A stretch of DNA of 64,000 nt from Flavihumibacter sp. ZG627 (GCF_000814325.1 NZ_JPHF01000001.1:496001-560000); one strand, 5' to 3'; positions 8,126-16,774 are shown, numbered from the stretch's first letter. Notes: generated from the letters alone by a model not told the origin. Numbers and translations: made by a program.

Positions 8126-8995
8126 TTATTTTTTTTCATGAATAAGTCCCAGCAGATATTCTCCATAACCGCTTTTAATAAGCGGCTGTGCAATCTTTTT
8201 CAGCGCCTCATCATCAATAAATCCTTTTCTCCATGCGATCTCCTCCACACAGGCTATCTTAATTCCCTGACGCTGTTCTATGACCTGCACAAACTGGGAA
8301 GCCTGCATAAGTGAGTCAAATGTTCCGGTATCAAGCCACGCCGTTCCACGGTCCATAATGGAAACTTTCAACTTACCCCTCTTAAGGTATTCGCGGTTTA
8401 CATCCGTGATCTCATATTCACCTCTTGGACTGGGCTTGAGATTTTTTGCGATCCCGATCACCTCGTTATCGTAAAAATAAAGTCCGGGTACTGCAAAGTT
8501 ACTCTTAGGCGCCGTAGGTTTTTCCTCAATCGAGATTACGTTATTGTCTTTATCGAATTCCACCACCCCATATCGTTCGGGGTCACTCACATGGTAGGCA
8601 TATACGATTCCCCCATCCGGATCTGTATTATTTGCCAGTTGCTTCCCCAATCCCATTCCATAGAATATATTGTCACCCAACACAAGCGCTACCTTGTCAT
8701 TACCGATAAAATCGGCCCCAATTACAAATGCCTGGGCCAGACCGTTCGGAACAGCCTGTTCGGCATAAGAAATATTCAATCCCAACTGGTTACCATCGCC
8801 AAACAATTTTTTGAAAAGTGGCAGGTCGTGCGGTGTTGATATAATAAGGATATCATGGATACCTGCCAGCATAAGTGTGGAAAGTGGGTAATAGATCATG
8901 GGCTTATCGTACACCGGCATGATTTGTTTACTGATCGCATAAGTTATTGGATGCAGGCGGGTGCCGGAGCCGCCGGCCAGGATGATTCCTTTCAT
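8126..8995 (-). CDS. rfbA: Glucose-1-phosphate thymidylyltransferase
   Basis: RfbA makes dTDP-glucose from dTTP and glucose-1-phosphate, the first step towards dTDP-rhamnose and other deoxysugars. The 289-residue length is exactly typical. The nucleotide-binding loop [11 protein letters not shown] lies at residues 8-18, and the metal-binding [18 protein letters not shown] and [11 protein letters not shown] segments are all present. No rfbB, rfbC or rfbD follows, so the rest of the rhamnose pathway must be elsewhere. galE is the next gene downstream. Upstream, across a terminator, are the phosphate-transport genes. Confidence 0.96.
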   Translation of the reverse strand: MKGIILAGGSGTRLHPITYAISKQIMPVYDKPMIYYPLSTLMLAGIHDILIISTPHDLPLFKKLFGDGNQLGLNISYAEQAVPNGLAQAFVIGADFIGNDKVALVLGDNIFYGMGLGKQLANNTDPDGGIVYAYHVSDPERYGVVEFDKDNNVISIEEKPTAPKSNFAVPGLYFYDNEVIGIAKNLKPSPRGEYEITDVNREYLKRGKLKVSIMDRGTAWLDTGTFDSLMQASQFVQVIEQRQGIKIACVEEIAWRKGFIDDEALKKIAQPLIKSGYGEYLLGLIHEKK

Positions 8996-9021
8996 AGTCG
9001 TTTTAAATGAGGGGGCAAGAT

Positions 9022-9050
9022 AATAAAAAACCCGTCGGGTAAGGACGGGC
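9022..9050 (-). terminator. Intrinsic terminator after the PiT transporter gene
   Basis: On the minus strand the sequence GCCCGTC...GACGGG forms a stem (9031-9036 with 9044-9049), followed by a T-run (the A-run at 9024-9030 on the plus strand). It ends the transcript of the gene finishing at 9091. Confidence 0.85.
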
Positions 9051-9090
9051 TCTTGTTAGTTTATAATGAATATCAATAATTTCTGATCGG

Positions 9091-10152
9091 TTAAAAGATA
9101 GCTCTCAATACATAATAAACTACGGCTGCAATGAAAGCGCTCACCGGAATGGTCAGGATCCATGCCCATAAGAGGTTGATAGTAACACCCCAACGCACGG
9201 CACTTAATCGCTTGGTGGCACCCACCCCGATGATAGCGCCGGTAATTGTATGAGTTGTACTAACTGGTATACCCGCAGCTTCTGCAAGATAAAGGGTGGC
9301 GGCACCTGCTGTTTCCGCACTCACACCTTCAAGCGGGGTAACCTTGGTGATACGTGTTCCCATGGTCTTAACGATCTTCCATCCGCCGCTAAGTGTTCCC
9401 AATGCTATAGCGGTAAAACTTGCTACCGGTACCCACCAATAGTCCTCTACAAAATGGGTGAAACGATGTGAGGGGTCAAGTGTTGTATAGCTCGGATTTC
9501 CATTCTGCATTTCAAAAAAGATAACAGCCGCGCCAATGATTCCCATTACTTTCTGTGCATCGTTGCCACCATGCCCCAAACTGAAAAGGGCAGAAGAAAC
9601 AAGCTGGAGTCGGCGAAACCATTTTTCCGCCTTATAAGGCATAACATTCCGGCATACGTTAAGTATGATCACTGTAATAATGTATGCGATGATCATTCCG
9701 ATTACAGGAGCAAGGAAAATGAAAAGGAATGTAGGTATAACCTTAACATAATTGATAACATGTTCGCCGTTTTGCGTGAGCCCCCCGGCATGTGCCATTG
9801 CTGCACCAATAAATCCTCCCAATAATGTATGGGAAGAAGAAGAAGGGATTCCAAACCACCATGTGAGCAGGTTCCAGGTGATAGCGGCAATTAACCCAGC
9901 AAAGATCACATCCAGTGTAATGAAATTCTCATGAACAGATTTCGCGATGGTATTACCAATCTTGAATTCACCTATCAGGTATTTTGATATAAAGAATGCT
10001 GCAAAGTTGAAAACTGCTGCCCAAAGTACCGCCTGGAAGGGTGTAAGTACTTTAGTGGAAACAATAGTGGCTATGGAATTGGCTGCATCGTGGAAACCGT
10101 TGATGTAATCGAAGATCAGGGCCAATACGATGATTACTACTAAAAATGTCAT
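9091..10152 (-). CDS. Inorganic phosphate transporter, PiT family
   Basis: This is a 353-residue multi-pass inner-membrane protein of the PiT family, which imports phosphate (usually as a metal-phosphate complex) coupled to the proton gradient. Both halves of the family's duplicated signature are visible: GFHDAANSIATIV near residue 20 and GHGGNDAQKVMG near the middle. The length is at the short end for the family, with no large central cytoplasmic loop. It is translated 24 bases after the DUF47 gene, the usual PiT accessory partner, so the two form an operon. The divergent gene is a phosphate-selective-type porin. Confidence 0.93.
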   Translation of the reverse strand: MTFLVVIIVLALIFDYINGFHDAANSIATIVSTKVLTPFQAVLWAAVFNFAAFFISKYLIGEFKIGNTIAKSVHENFITLDVIFAGLIAAITWNLLTWWFGIPSSSSHTLLGGFIGAAMAHAGGLTQNGEHVINYVKVIPTFLFIFLAPVIGMIIAYIITVIILNVCRNVMPYKAEKWFRRLQLVSSALFSLGHGGNDAQKVMGIIGAAVIFFEMQNGNPSYTTLDPSHRFTHFVEDYWWVPVASFTAIALGTLSGGWKIVKTMGTRITKVTPLEGVSAETAGAATLYLAEAAGIPVSTTHTITGAIIGVGATKRLSAVRWGVTINLLWAWILTIPVSAFIAAVVYYVLRAIF

Positions 10153-10176
10153 GGTGGTATTTTTATGCAGGAACCA

Positions 10177-10824
10177 TTAAGCGTACTTGATAATTATACT
10201 TTCGATCACATTGGCAGCATCTTCGCATTTATCGGTAACTATCTCCATTACCTGGTAGATCTCGCGTTTTTTGATAACCTCTTTTGCGTCAGGCTCTGTT
10301 TCAAAAAGCCTGTCGATGCTCAGATCGAATATATCATCTGCCTGGTTCTCAATACTATTCACTTTCACAAGAGCGTCTGTGATGAGACGCATGTTCTTCA
10401 TATTCCTCAACTCTATCACCGCATTGCGGATCTGGTCAGCGCTTTGCTCAATCAGATCAGCCATCTTCTGTATTCCCGGATCATTTGGGTTTACCTTGTA
10501 AAAGTTGATCTTTTTAGCAGATGCATATATATAGTCAGCAATATCATCCAGTGATGTTGCCAGATAATGGATGTCTTCACGGTCAAAAGGAGTAATGAAG
10601 TTGCGGCCTAACTCGGTGAAGATCTTGTGGGTAAGATCATCATTCACATGTTCAAAATCTTCCATCCGGGCAATGAGAGCGGCGCGCTTATCAAAATCCG
10701 ACTCACTCACCACCTCTTTCATAAGTTTCCCCATCTTGGCCACCGTATTGGCCACTTCTTCGAAAAGAGAATAAAAAACCTTGTCCTTGGGAGTGAACAA
10801 TTTAAGAAATGCTGCTATGGCCAT
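10177..10824 (-). CDS. DUF47 family (PhoU-like) phosphate transport accessory protein
   Basis: The 215-residue, all-helical cytoplasmic protein belongs to the DUF47/PhoU-divergent family (formerly called phosphate transport regulator). The characteristic arrangement is visible: an N-terminal FTPKDKVFYSLFEEVA, ATSLDDIADYIYASAKK in the middle, and an acidic IENQADDIFDLSIDRLF repeat in the second half; such acidic helices bind metals in PhoU-like proteins. It is the first gene of the unit and precedes the PiT transporter by 24 bases. In this family it is thought to modulate the adjacent transporter. A minus-strand TAATTTTG box (10839-10846) sits about 15 bases before the ATG. Confidence 0.92.
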   Translation of the reverse strand: MAIAAFLKLFTPKDKVFYSLFEEVANTVAKMGKLMKEVVSESDFDKRAALIARMEDFEHVNDDLTHKIFTELGRNFITPFDREDIHYLATSLDDIADYIYASAKKINFYKVNPNDPGIQKMADLIEQSADQIRNAVIELRNMKNMRLITDALVKVNSIENQADDIFDLSIDRLFETEPDAKEVIKKREIYQVMEIVTDKCEDAANVIESIIIKYA

Positions 10825-10838
10825 AACTGAATTTTGCG

Positions 10839-10846
10839 CAAAATTA
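10839..10846 (-). promoter_or_regulatory. Predicted -7 box (TAATTTTG) of the DUF47-PiT operon
   Basis: On the minus strand the sequence reads TAATTTTG, a full match to the Bacteroidota TAnnTTTG element. Transcription would start within about 10 bases of the ATG at 10824, giving a very short leader. I see no good TTTG partner at -33. Confidence 0.5.
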
Positions 10847-10884
10847 ACCTGTTTGGTGGCGGAACTCGTTGTAAATTGATTTGG

Positions 10885-10939
10885 TAATAATTCCTTAACA
10901 ATGACATTTCAAGCCTGTCTGTCTCTCATTTTACCTTCG
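10885..10939 (+). promoter_or_regulatory. Candidate weak Pho-box-like promoter of the porin gene
   Basis: TAATA at 10885 and TAACA at 10896 are 11 bp apart. Continuing the 11-bp register (10907 TTTCA, 10918 TCTGT, both poor) ends 9 bp before TACCTTCG at 10932-10939, one base off TAnnTTTG. This is the same register and spacing as the strong arrays at 12282 and 46935. Only two of four units match well. Confidence 0.35.
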
Positions 10940-10977
10940 CCGGCTATATTAAATTTATGTTAAGTGGAGCTTCTGGC

Positions 10978-12276
10978 ATGAAAAAACTACTGATTTCGAT
11001 ATTGACCCTGATTATTGTCTTACTGTCAAATACTGCGAAGTCCCAGCTCCTGATGGATATGGTTGATACAACTAAGGAAATGGGGAAAGACATGCTGGGA
11101 CTTTATCAGAAATTTAATTATCTCCGGATCAGCGGTTATATGCAACCCCAGTTTCAGTTTATAAGCGAGAAAGGGGCCAACACCTATGCAGGTCCTGCTT
11201 TTAATAAAAATGTTGATAACCGTTTTACCCTTCGCAGAGGCCGTATACGCTTTGACTATGCAAGGTTTAACCAAAGCGATGAAGTTTCATTTCAATTCGC
11301 ATTTCAATTTGATGGCACGGAAAGAGGTGTCAATATCCGCGACTTCTGGGGTCGCTTGTTTGAGAATAAATGGCATGTGATGGCGTTGACGGGCGGGATG
11401 TTCGCCCGTCCTTTTGGATATGAAGTAAACCTCTCTTCCTCCGATCGCGAAGCACCGGAAAGGGGGAGGATGAGCCAGATACTTATGAAAACGGAACGGG
11501 ATCTGGGTGCAATGTTGACCTTTGAACCAAGAGTCAGAACTCACCCGTTGAGATGGTTAAAGATCGATGCAGGTATTTTCAATGGACAAGGTCTCGCTGG
11601 CTCTGCTGAATATGATTCTTATAAGGACTTTATAGCTCGGGCCGGTTTTAAGCCAGTAAATATTCTCCCCGGCCTGCGCATATCTGCTGCTATATCTTTC
11701 CTGAATGGGGGAATACTTCAAAACACCAGATATATATATAGTATGTCGAGAAAAGATTCTCAACCTGTTTTTATTGTTGATTCCAGTTTAGGAAATATGG
11801 GCGGTAAAGCTCCCCGCAAATACGCAGGTGCGGATATTCAGCTGGTTTTGAATCACTCTTCTCCTTATAGAACAATTCTTAGAGCAGAATACTGGAAAGG
11901 GAAACAGTCAGCCACGTCCATTTCAAGCGAAACACCTGGTGCATTAATTAATGACCCGATCTATACCCGTCGGTTTGATGGGGCGTTTTTCTACTTATTA
12001 CAAAATATCGGCAATCACCAGGTTGGCTTAAAATATGATTGGTATGACCCTAATACGGATGTACAGGGTATGGATATTAAAGAGGGTGCAGGCAACTTTC
12101 ATTCAGCTGATATTCAATTTAAAACGCTTGGTTTGGGATATCTGAATTATATCAATGAAAATCTCAAGCTGGTTTTATGGTATGATTTGGTGAATAATGA
12201 AAAGACATCTCTTGAAGGATTTTCTAAAAATTTGAAGGACAATGTATTCACCTGCCGGCTTCAGTTTCGATTCTAG
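10978..12276 (+). CDS. Phosphate-selective-type porin (OprO/OprP family)
   Basis: This is an outer-membrane beta-barrel protein of the OprO/OprP type. The frame opens at 10957, but I chose the ATG at 10978 because MKKLLISILTLIIVLL... followed by AKSQ is a good signal peptide (432 residues). The mature protein starts with the family pattern FRLRRGRI-like (FTLRRGRIRFDYARF), followed by alternating aromatic strands, and ends in a Phe (FTCRLQFRF), as outer-membrane barrels do. It is divergent from the DUF47-PiT operon, which supports a role in letting phosphate cross the outer membrane. Ion selectivity cannot be read from sequence here. Confidence 0.85.
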   Translation: MKKLLISILTLIIVLLSNTAKSQLLMDMVDTTKEMGKDMLGLYQKFNYLRISGYMQPQFQFISEKGANTYAGPAFNKNVDNRFTLRRGRIRFDYARFNQSDEVSFQFAFQFDGTERGVNIRDFWGRLFENKWHVMALTGGMFARPFGYEVNLSSSDREAPERGRMSQILMKTERDLGAMLTFEPRVRTHPLRWLKIDAGIFNGQGLAGSAEYDSYKDFIARAGFKPVNILPGLRISAAISFLNGGILQNTRYIYSMSRKDSQPVFIVDSSLGNMGGKAPRKYAGADIQLVLNHSSPYRTILRAEYWKGKQSATSISSETPGALINDPIYTRRFDGAFFYLLQNIGNHQVGLKYDWYDPNTDVQGMDIKEGAGNFHSADIQFKTLGLGYLNYINENLKLVLWYDLVNNEKTSLEGFSKNLKDNVFTCRLQFRF

Positions 12277-12281
12277 CCTGT

Positions 12282-12358
12282 TAATATTCCGGTAACATTC
12301 ACGATACAATTCGTTAACCTTCCCGTAACAGGTCGTTAACATTGCGAAGCTACTTTTG
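12282..12358 (+). promoter_or_regulatory. Pho-box-like array of six 11-bp direct repeats plus -7 box
   Basis: Pentamers TAATA, TAACA, ATACA, TAACC, TAACA and TAACA start at 12282, 12293, 12304, 12315, 12326 and 12337, exactly 11 bp apart. The last ends 9 bp before TACTTTTG (12351-12358), a full match to TAnnTTTG. No TTTG is needed at -33 because the array occupies that place. This is the layout of promoters activated by PhoB/PhoP-type response regulators, which bind 11-bp direct repeats ending about 10 bp before the -10 box in E. coli; B. subtilis PhoP favours TTAACA. The start codon is 23 bases further on. Confidence 0.7.
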
Positions 12359-12381
12359 CGGTCAAATAAACCCTCATAGTT

Positions 12382-15168
12382 GTGAGCAAAAAGTTTCTCT
12401 TCCTGTTGATAGCGATGGTTCTTACAACCATTCATTCTTTCGCGCAATCAACTGCTAAACTCAGTGGTAAAGTTATAAATACTCAAAATGAGGCCGTACC
12501 GGGTGCCACCGTTATCGTACTTGGTACAGAGCGAAAGGCCGCAGCAGATGTTGAAGGCCGCTTTTCCTTTTTACTTGAAGTAGGAAAGAAATATACCATC
12601 CAGATCTCCAGTGCCGGATATAATACAAAATCACTCGAAGAAGTTGAAGTAAAAGCTGGAATTGACAATACGTTCACTGTTGTACTGGAATCCAAATCAG
12701 AACTGGGTGAAGTTATTGTAAGGAGTTCTGTACGTAAGGAAACCACAAGTGCCCTCATCAACCTCCAAAGAAATAACACAGCCGTTTCAAGTGGTATAGC
12801 TGCGGACCTGATCAAAAGAACGCCCGACCGTACAACAGGTGAAGTATTGAAACGTGTAAGCGGCGCTTCTATTCAGGATAATAAATTTGTAATTGTACGT
12901 GGTTTGAGTGATCGCTACAACGCAGCATTCATCAACAACTCTCAGTTGCCTTCTTCTGAACCTGATCGTAAGGCATTTTCCTTTGATGTGATCCCTGCCA
13001 ACATGATTGATAATATTATTATCAATAAAACAGCAACACCAGAACTTACAGGTGAATTTGCAGGTGGACTTATCCAGGTCCAAACAAAAGACGTTCCTTC
13101 AAAAGATTTTCTTTCACTCGGGGTTTCTTTTGGTTTTAATACGAATTCAGTCTTTAAAGATTTCACCAGCAATGAACGTGGATCTACCGATTGGCTTGGA
13201 TTTGATGATGGTACCCGTAAATTTCCGACAGCATTCCCATCTACACCACAAGCATACAGGGTTCTTTCCACAGCTGATAAAATTACTGCCTCTCAATTGC
13301 TAAATAATGATGTCTACGGCCAGGTTACGCGAAAAGCTGCGCCAACTATGACCTATAATCTTGCTTACGGTTCAACAAAAGTTTTAAAGAACGATGCAAA
13401 GCTTGGTTTTATAGCATCAGTAATGTATAGAAACGCACAATTGAAATATGATGTTGACCGCTCTTTCTCACAAGCTGATGGACAACCGATCTTTAATTTC
13501 TATGACCAGCAAAATCGCTATCAAAGCAATTTGGGAGCTTTAATCAATATCACCTATTCTCAGAAGAAGAATAAGATATCCTTCAAGAATATCTTTAACC
13601 AGTTCTACGACGATAATTATTTTACCCGCGAAGGTTTTAATAATAACCGGAACCAGGATATCCGATTCTATTCTTCATTCATGAACCAGCGAAGTTTTTA
13701 CAGCGGACAGTTGGAAGGTGACCACCAGCTTAATCTGGGTAAGATGAAGTTTCGCTGGAATGGGGGTTATTCTTTAGTTACAAGAAACCAACCTGATCTT
13801 CGTACGCAGCAGTATGCTAAAGCATCTGGCGGCGAATACCAGATCGATACGGATGATACCCGTCGTTTCTGGTCTGATCTCAAAGACCATACACTGAGTG
13901 GATCAGCAGCGCTAACAATTCCATTTAATCTCTTTGATGAAAAGCAGAATTTTAAAATTGGCGGATCCACTATTGTACGGTTCCGTGATTTTAAAAGCCG
14001 TATCCTGCGATATACGGAAGCCTCACAGGCTAATTTCAATGATGACCTCATTTATGAAACCTATGACAGGATTTTTGCGAAAGATAATATAGGTCTTAAT
14101 GGTTTTATTGTTGATGACTTTACCAATAACCAGGATAAGTATTTCGGTATCTCAGCTATCAATTCAGGTTTTGCAATGTTCGATAACAAACTCAGCGAAA
14201 ATATTCGCCTTGTTTGGGGTGCAAGGATGGAGTTCTTCGAACAGTATCTTACTACCAAAGATGTTACAGCCAAACGCCTAAACCTGAATACTGAAACATG
14301 GGATTTCCTTCCCTCCGTTAACCTTACTTATTCACTGAATACAAAGAATAATATACGCTTCTCTGCTTTCCAGACAGTTGCGCGTCCGGAATTCAGGGAA
14401 ATCGCACCCTTCGCCTTCTACGACTATGAGGCCAATTATGGTGTGTCTGGTAATCCGAATCTTAAACGCACAAAGATACTTAACCTCGACCTTCGTTACG
14501 AAATATATCCCGCTGCCGGTGAAGCATTCACAGTGGGAGCTTTCTATAAAAGGTTCACTAATCCAATCGAATTCAGACTTGACCCGGGATCCAATTCCGA
14601 CCGACGTTTGTATTTCTATCAAAACGCAGGAGAAGCCGATACTTATGGCGCTGAACTTGAAATTCGTAAGAACCTTGATTTCCTGAATGCTGAGAGTGAT
14701 TTCTGGAGCAACGTAACTGCCTTCGGAAACTTCACATACCTCTTTTCAGATGTTAGCTTCCCCGATGATGTTTCTGGTCAGCCGGTTAATTCCAATCGCC
14801 CCATCCAGGGACAGTCTCCTTACCTCATAAATGCAGGTATTCAGTATTCATCAGATAAAGCAGTTAATGCCACGATTCTCTATAACAGGATAGGACCAAG
14901 ACTTGCCCTTGTTGGTAATAGTGAGTTTCCTGATATCTATGAGCGACCCAGGCATCTTCTCGATTTTCAATTGTCAAAAAGAGTGATGAACAAAAAAGGG
15001 GAAGTAAAACTTACCTTCTCCGATATCCTTAATAATGATATTTATCTCTATGAAAATATTGGTGGCGGTAGTAAGGAATTTGGTGGCCAAGACAGAACAT
15101 TCAGTCGATACAAGCCTGGTAGTACCATCTCAATCGGATTTACTTATGACTTCGATCTTAAGAAATAA
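12382..15168 (+). CDS. TonB-dependent receptor with N-terminal carboxypeptidase-regulatory-like domain
   Basis: This is a 928-residue outer-membrane active transporter starting at GTG. A signal peptide (FLFLLIAMVLTTIHSFAQ) is followed by a carboxypeptidase-regulatory-like beta-sandwich (~residues 25-112), a plug domain (~115-240, with VIVRGLSDRYN and the variable SSEPDRKAFSFDVIP loop) and a 22-strand-type barrel ending in a hydrophobic strand. The preceding 11-bp repeat array and the neighbouring phosphate genes suggest it imports a phosphorus-containing compound, for example an organophosphate; this is an inference. A beta-helix lipoprotein follows after 39 bases and probably acts with it. 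There is no SusD partner. Confidence 0.9.
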   Translation: MSKKFLFLLIAMVLTTIHSFAQSTAKLSGKVINTQNEAVPGATVIVLGTERKAAADVEGRFSFLLEVGKKYTIQISSAGYNTKSLEEVEVKAGIDNTFTVVLESKSELGEVIVRSSVRKETTSALINLQRNNTAVSSGIAADLIKRTPDRTTGEVLKRVSGASIQDNKFVIVRGLSDRYNAAFINNSQLPSSEPDRKAFSFDVIPANMIDNIIINKTATPELTGEFAGGLIQVQTKDVPSKDFLSLGVSFGFNTNSVFKDFTSNERGSTDWLGFDDGTRKFPTAFPSTPQAYRVLSTADKITASQLLNNDVYGQVTRKAAPTMTYNLAYGSTKVLKNDAKLGFIASVMYRNAQLKYDVDRSFSQADGQPIFNFYDQQNRYQSNLGALINITYSQKKNKISFKNIFNQFYDDNYFTREGFNNNRNQDIRFYSSFMNQRSFYSGQLEGDHQLNLGKMKFRWNGGYSLVTRNQPDLRTQQYAKASGGEYQIDTDDTRRFWSDLKDHTLSGSAALTIPFNLFDEKQNFKIGGSTIVRFRDFKSRILRYTEASQANFNDDLIYETYDRIFAKDNIGLNGFIVDDFTNNQDKYFGISAINSGFAMFDNKLSENIRLVWGARMEFFEQYLTTKDVTAKRLNLNTETWDFLPSVNLTYSLNTKNNIRFSAFQTVARPEFREIAPFAFYDYEANYGVSGNPNLKRTKILNLDLRYEIYPAAGEAFTVGAFYKRFTNPIEFRLDPGSNSDRRLYFYQNAGEADTYGAELEIRKNLDFLNAESDFWSNVTAFGNFTYLFSDVSFPDDVSGQPVNSNRPIQGQSPYLINAGIQYSSDKAVNATILYNRIGPRLALVGNSEFPDIYERPRHLLDFQLSKRVMNKKGEVKLTFSDILNNDIYLYENIGGGSKEFGGQDRTFSRYKPGSTISIGFTYDFDLKK

Positions 15169-15207
15169 ACAAACAAACAAACTCTGAAAATTTTAAACTT
15201 AATAGAA

Positions 15208-16566
15208 ATGAAATTGGTAAAACAATTTGCGGTAGTAGCGCTCAGTGCATTAACCATTACTTCTTGCATCAAGGTAGATGTTGGCGATGATATCAATACT
15301 GGTGGTGGTGGAGTAGTTCCTGGTGATAATATTCTTAATGGAACTATTGACCAGAGCCGTACGCTCACAAAAGGCACCTGGACTTTAAAAGGATATGTTT
15401 ATGTGAATAATGGAGCAACACTAACCATTGAACCAGGTACTGTAATTAAAAGTGATGTTGCTGATAAAGGTGCACTAATTGTTGAGCGTGGTTCAAAATT
15501 GATTGCAGATGGTAAAGCAGATGCTCCAATCGTTTTTACCTCAGGTAAGGCAGCTGGTGAGCGGGCTCCGGGCGACTGGGGTGGTATCATAATTCTTGGT
15601 AATGCACCAACAAACCGACCAACTTCACCTGCTCCCATCATTGAAGGTGGTGTTAACCGCCCTTACGGTGGAACGGTGGCAAATGACAATAGTGGTATCC
15701 TTAGGTACGTTAGGATCGAGTTTTCAGGTATTGCCGCTGAACCCGGATCTGAGATCAATGGCCTTACACTGGGTGGTGTTGGTTCTGGTACAATTATCGA
15801 AAATGTGCAGGTTTCCTTTGGCGGTGACGATGCATACGAATTTTTTGGAGGTACTGTAAACTGTAAGAACCTGGTTGCCCTTGGTACTATGGATGATGAT
15901 TTTGACTTTGATTTCGGTTATAGTGGCAAAATTCAAAATGCTGTATCACTGCGGGATAAGCCAGCTGATACAGATCAGGCTAATGGTATTGAGTGTGATA
16001 ACAATGGTGCAGGCGATGCTGCAGAGCCTTTCACCCGCCCGGTTCTCTCAAACTTTACACTGATTGGACCATATGACACAACCGGCTCAAATTCTAACCA
16101 CGGATTCAGCAACCGTTGGAGAAAAGCAACCCGTTTCGTTTTTCGTAATTCTATCCTACTTGGCCACCGTAAAGCTGGTTTCTCAATGGAAACAGCCGCT
16201 ACTGCCCAAGCCTACAAGGATGGCCAGTCAGAATTCAAAAACAATATCGTCGCAGTATTCACAAAGCCTTATAATGTAGCCGGTGGTGCAGAAACTGTTT
16301 TTGCAACTGCTGACCTTGTAAAGGCAAAAGCTGAATCAGAGGGTTCTCGCACCCTTGCTTCACGTGATGATGTGCAGCTTACTGATCCATTCAACCTCAC
16401 CGCTCCAAACTTTCTTCCTAAAGCCGGATCACCTGCTTTAACCGGAGCTGATTTCTCCGGACTGGATGCAGCATTCTTTTCACCAACTACACATGTAGGT
16501 GCTTTCGGAACAACAAACTGGTTGCAGGGCTGGACAAGCTTCAATCCAAAAACAAACTCATATTAA
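15208..16566 (+). CDS. Lipoprotein with right-handed beta-helix-like repeats, partner of the TonB receptor
   Basis: The 452-residue protein has a lipoprotein signal (ALTITSCIKVD), so the mature N-terminus is a lipidated Cys. The mature part is Gly/Asn-rich with repeating short strands (GATLTIEPGTVIKSD, GALIVERGSKLIADGKADAPIVFTS, GDWGGIIILGNAP), the pattern of parallel beta-helix proteins. Similar proteins occur behind TonB receptors in Bacteroidota and are often mis-annotated as multidrug transporters. I know of no proven function. It shares the operon with the receptor 39 bases upstream and ends before a strong terminator. A surface substrate-binding role for the receptor, in place of SusD, is an inference. 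Confidence 0.72.
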   Translation: MKLVKQFAVVALSALTITSCIKVDVGDDINTGGGGVVPGDNILNGTIDQSRTLTKGTWTLKGYVYVNNGATLTIEPGTVIKSDVADKGALIVERGSKLIADGKADAPIVFTSGKAAGERAPGDWGGIIILGNAPTNRPTSPAPIIEGGVNRPYGGTVANDNSGILRYVRIEFSGIAAEPGSEINGLTLGGVGSGTIIENVQVSFGGDDAYEFFGGTVNCKNLVALGTMDDDFDFDFGYSGKIQNAVSLRDKPADTDQANGIECDNNGAGDAAEPFTRPVLSNFTLIGPYDTTGSNSNHGFSNRWRKATRFVFRNSILLGHRKAGFSMETAATAQAYKDGQSEFKNNIVAVFTKPYNVAGGAETVFATADLVKAKAESEGSRTLASRDDVQLTDPFNLTAPNFLPKAGSPALTGADFSGLDAAFFSPTTHVGAFGTTNWLQGWTSFNPKTNSY

Positions 16567-16587
16567 TAAAACTGTCTCAAAAGAAAA

Positions 16588-16615
16588 AATGCCTGGCTCC
16601 TGCCGGGCATTTTTC
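16588..16615 (+). terminator. Intrinsic terminator of the TonB receptor-lipoprotein operon
   Basis: A 10-bp stem (16588-16597 with 16602-16611, one G-T pair) with a TCCT loop is followed by a T-run. Confidence 0.9.
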
Positions 16616-16638
16616 ATAATAGGGTAACCCTCACTTCA

Positions 16639-16668
16639 TTTGCTGATAATATACCCGCAATACTTTTG
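16639..16668 (+). promoter_or_regulatory. Bacteroidota promoter TTTG-N18-TACTTTTG
   Basis: TTTG at 16639-16642 and TACTTTTG at 16661-16668 are separated by 18 bases and match both elements of the primary sigma promoter. Transcription should start near 16675. It lies immediately after the terminator of the preceding operon and upstream of a second terminator at 16718. Confidence 0.7.
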
Positions 16669-16674
16669 TGCCTG

Positions 16675-16749
16675 TTCGTTTAGTTGTTGTGTTAGCAAAT
16701 ATTTTCTCATGCAGTCAGTCGGGATATGTCTATATCCCGGCTTTTTTTT
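16675..16749 (+). ncRNA. Candidate short leader RNA ending in a terminator, upstream of the DUF5690 gene
   Basis: A good promoter (16639-16668) and a perfect terminator (16718-16749) enclose about 75 bases without a plausible gene. The product would be either a free small RNA or the terminated leader of the DUF5690 transporter gene whose ATG is at 16775. No known riboswitch family is recognisable by eye. The 5' end is inferred from promoter spacing. Confidence 0.4.
16718..16749 (+). terminator. Leader terminator before the DUF5690 gene
   Basis: The stem GTCGGGATAT (16718-16727) pairs with 16732-16741 around a GTCT loop (one G-T pair), followed directly by eight T. It lies 26 bases before a start codon, so it would block expression unless bypassed. 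Confidence 0.85.
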
Positions 16750-16774
16750 CCAATCCGTATATTCGTTAGACAGC

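Noticed and set aside
16640-16774. N-terminal extension of the DUF5690 protein from the open frame at 16640
   Set aside because: The region contains a consensus promoter and a perfect terminator, and the encoded residues are Cys- and Phe-rich and unlike the family. The ATG at 16775 fits better.
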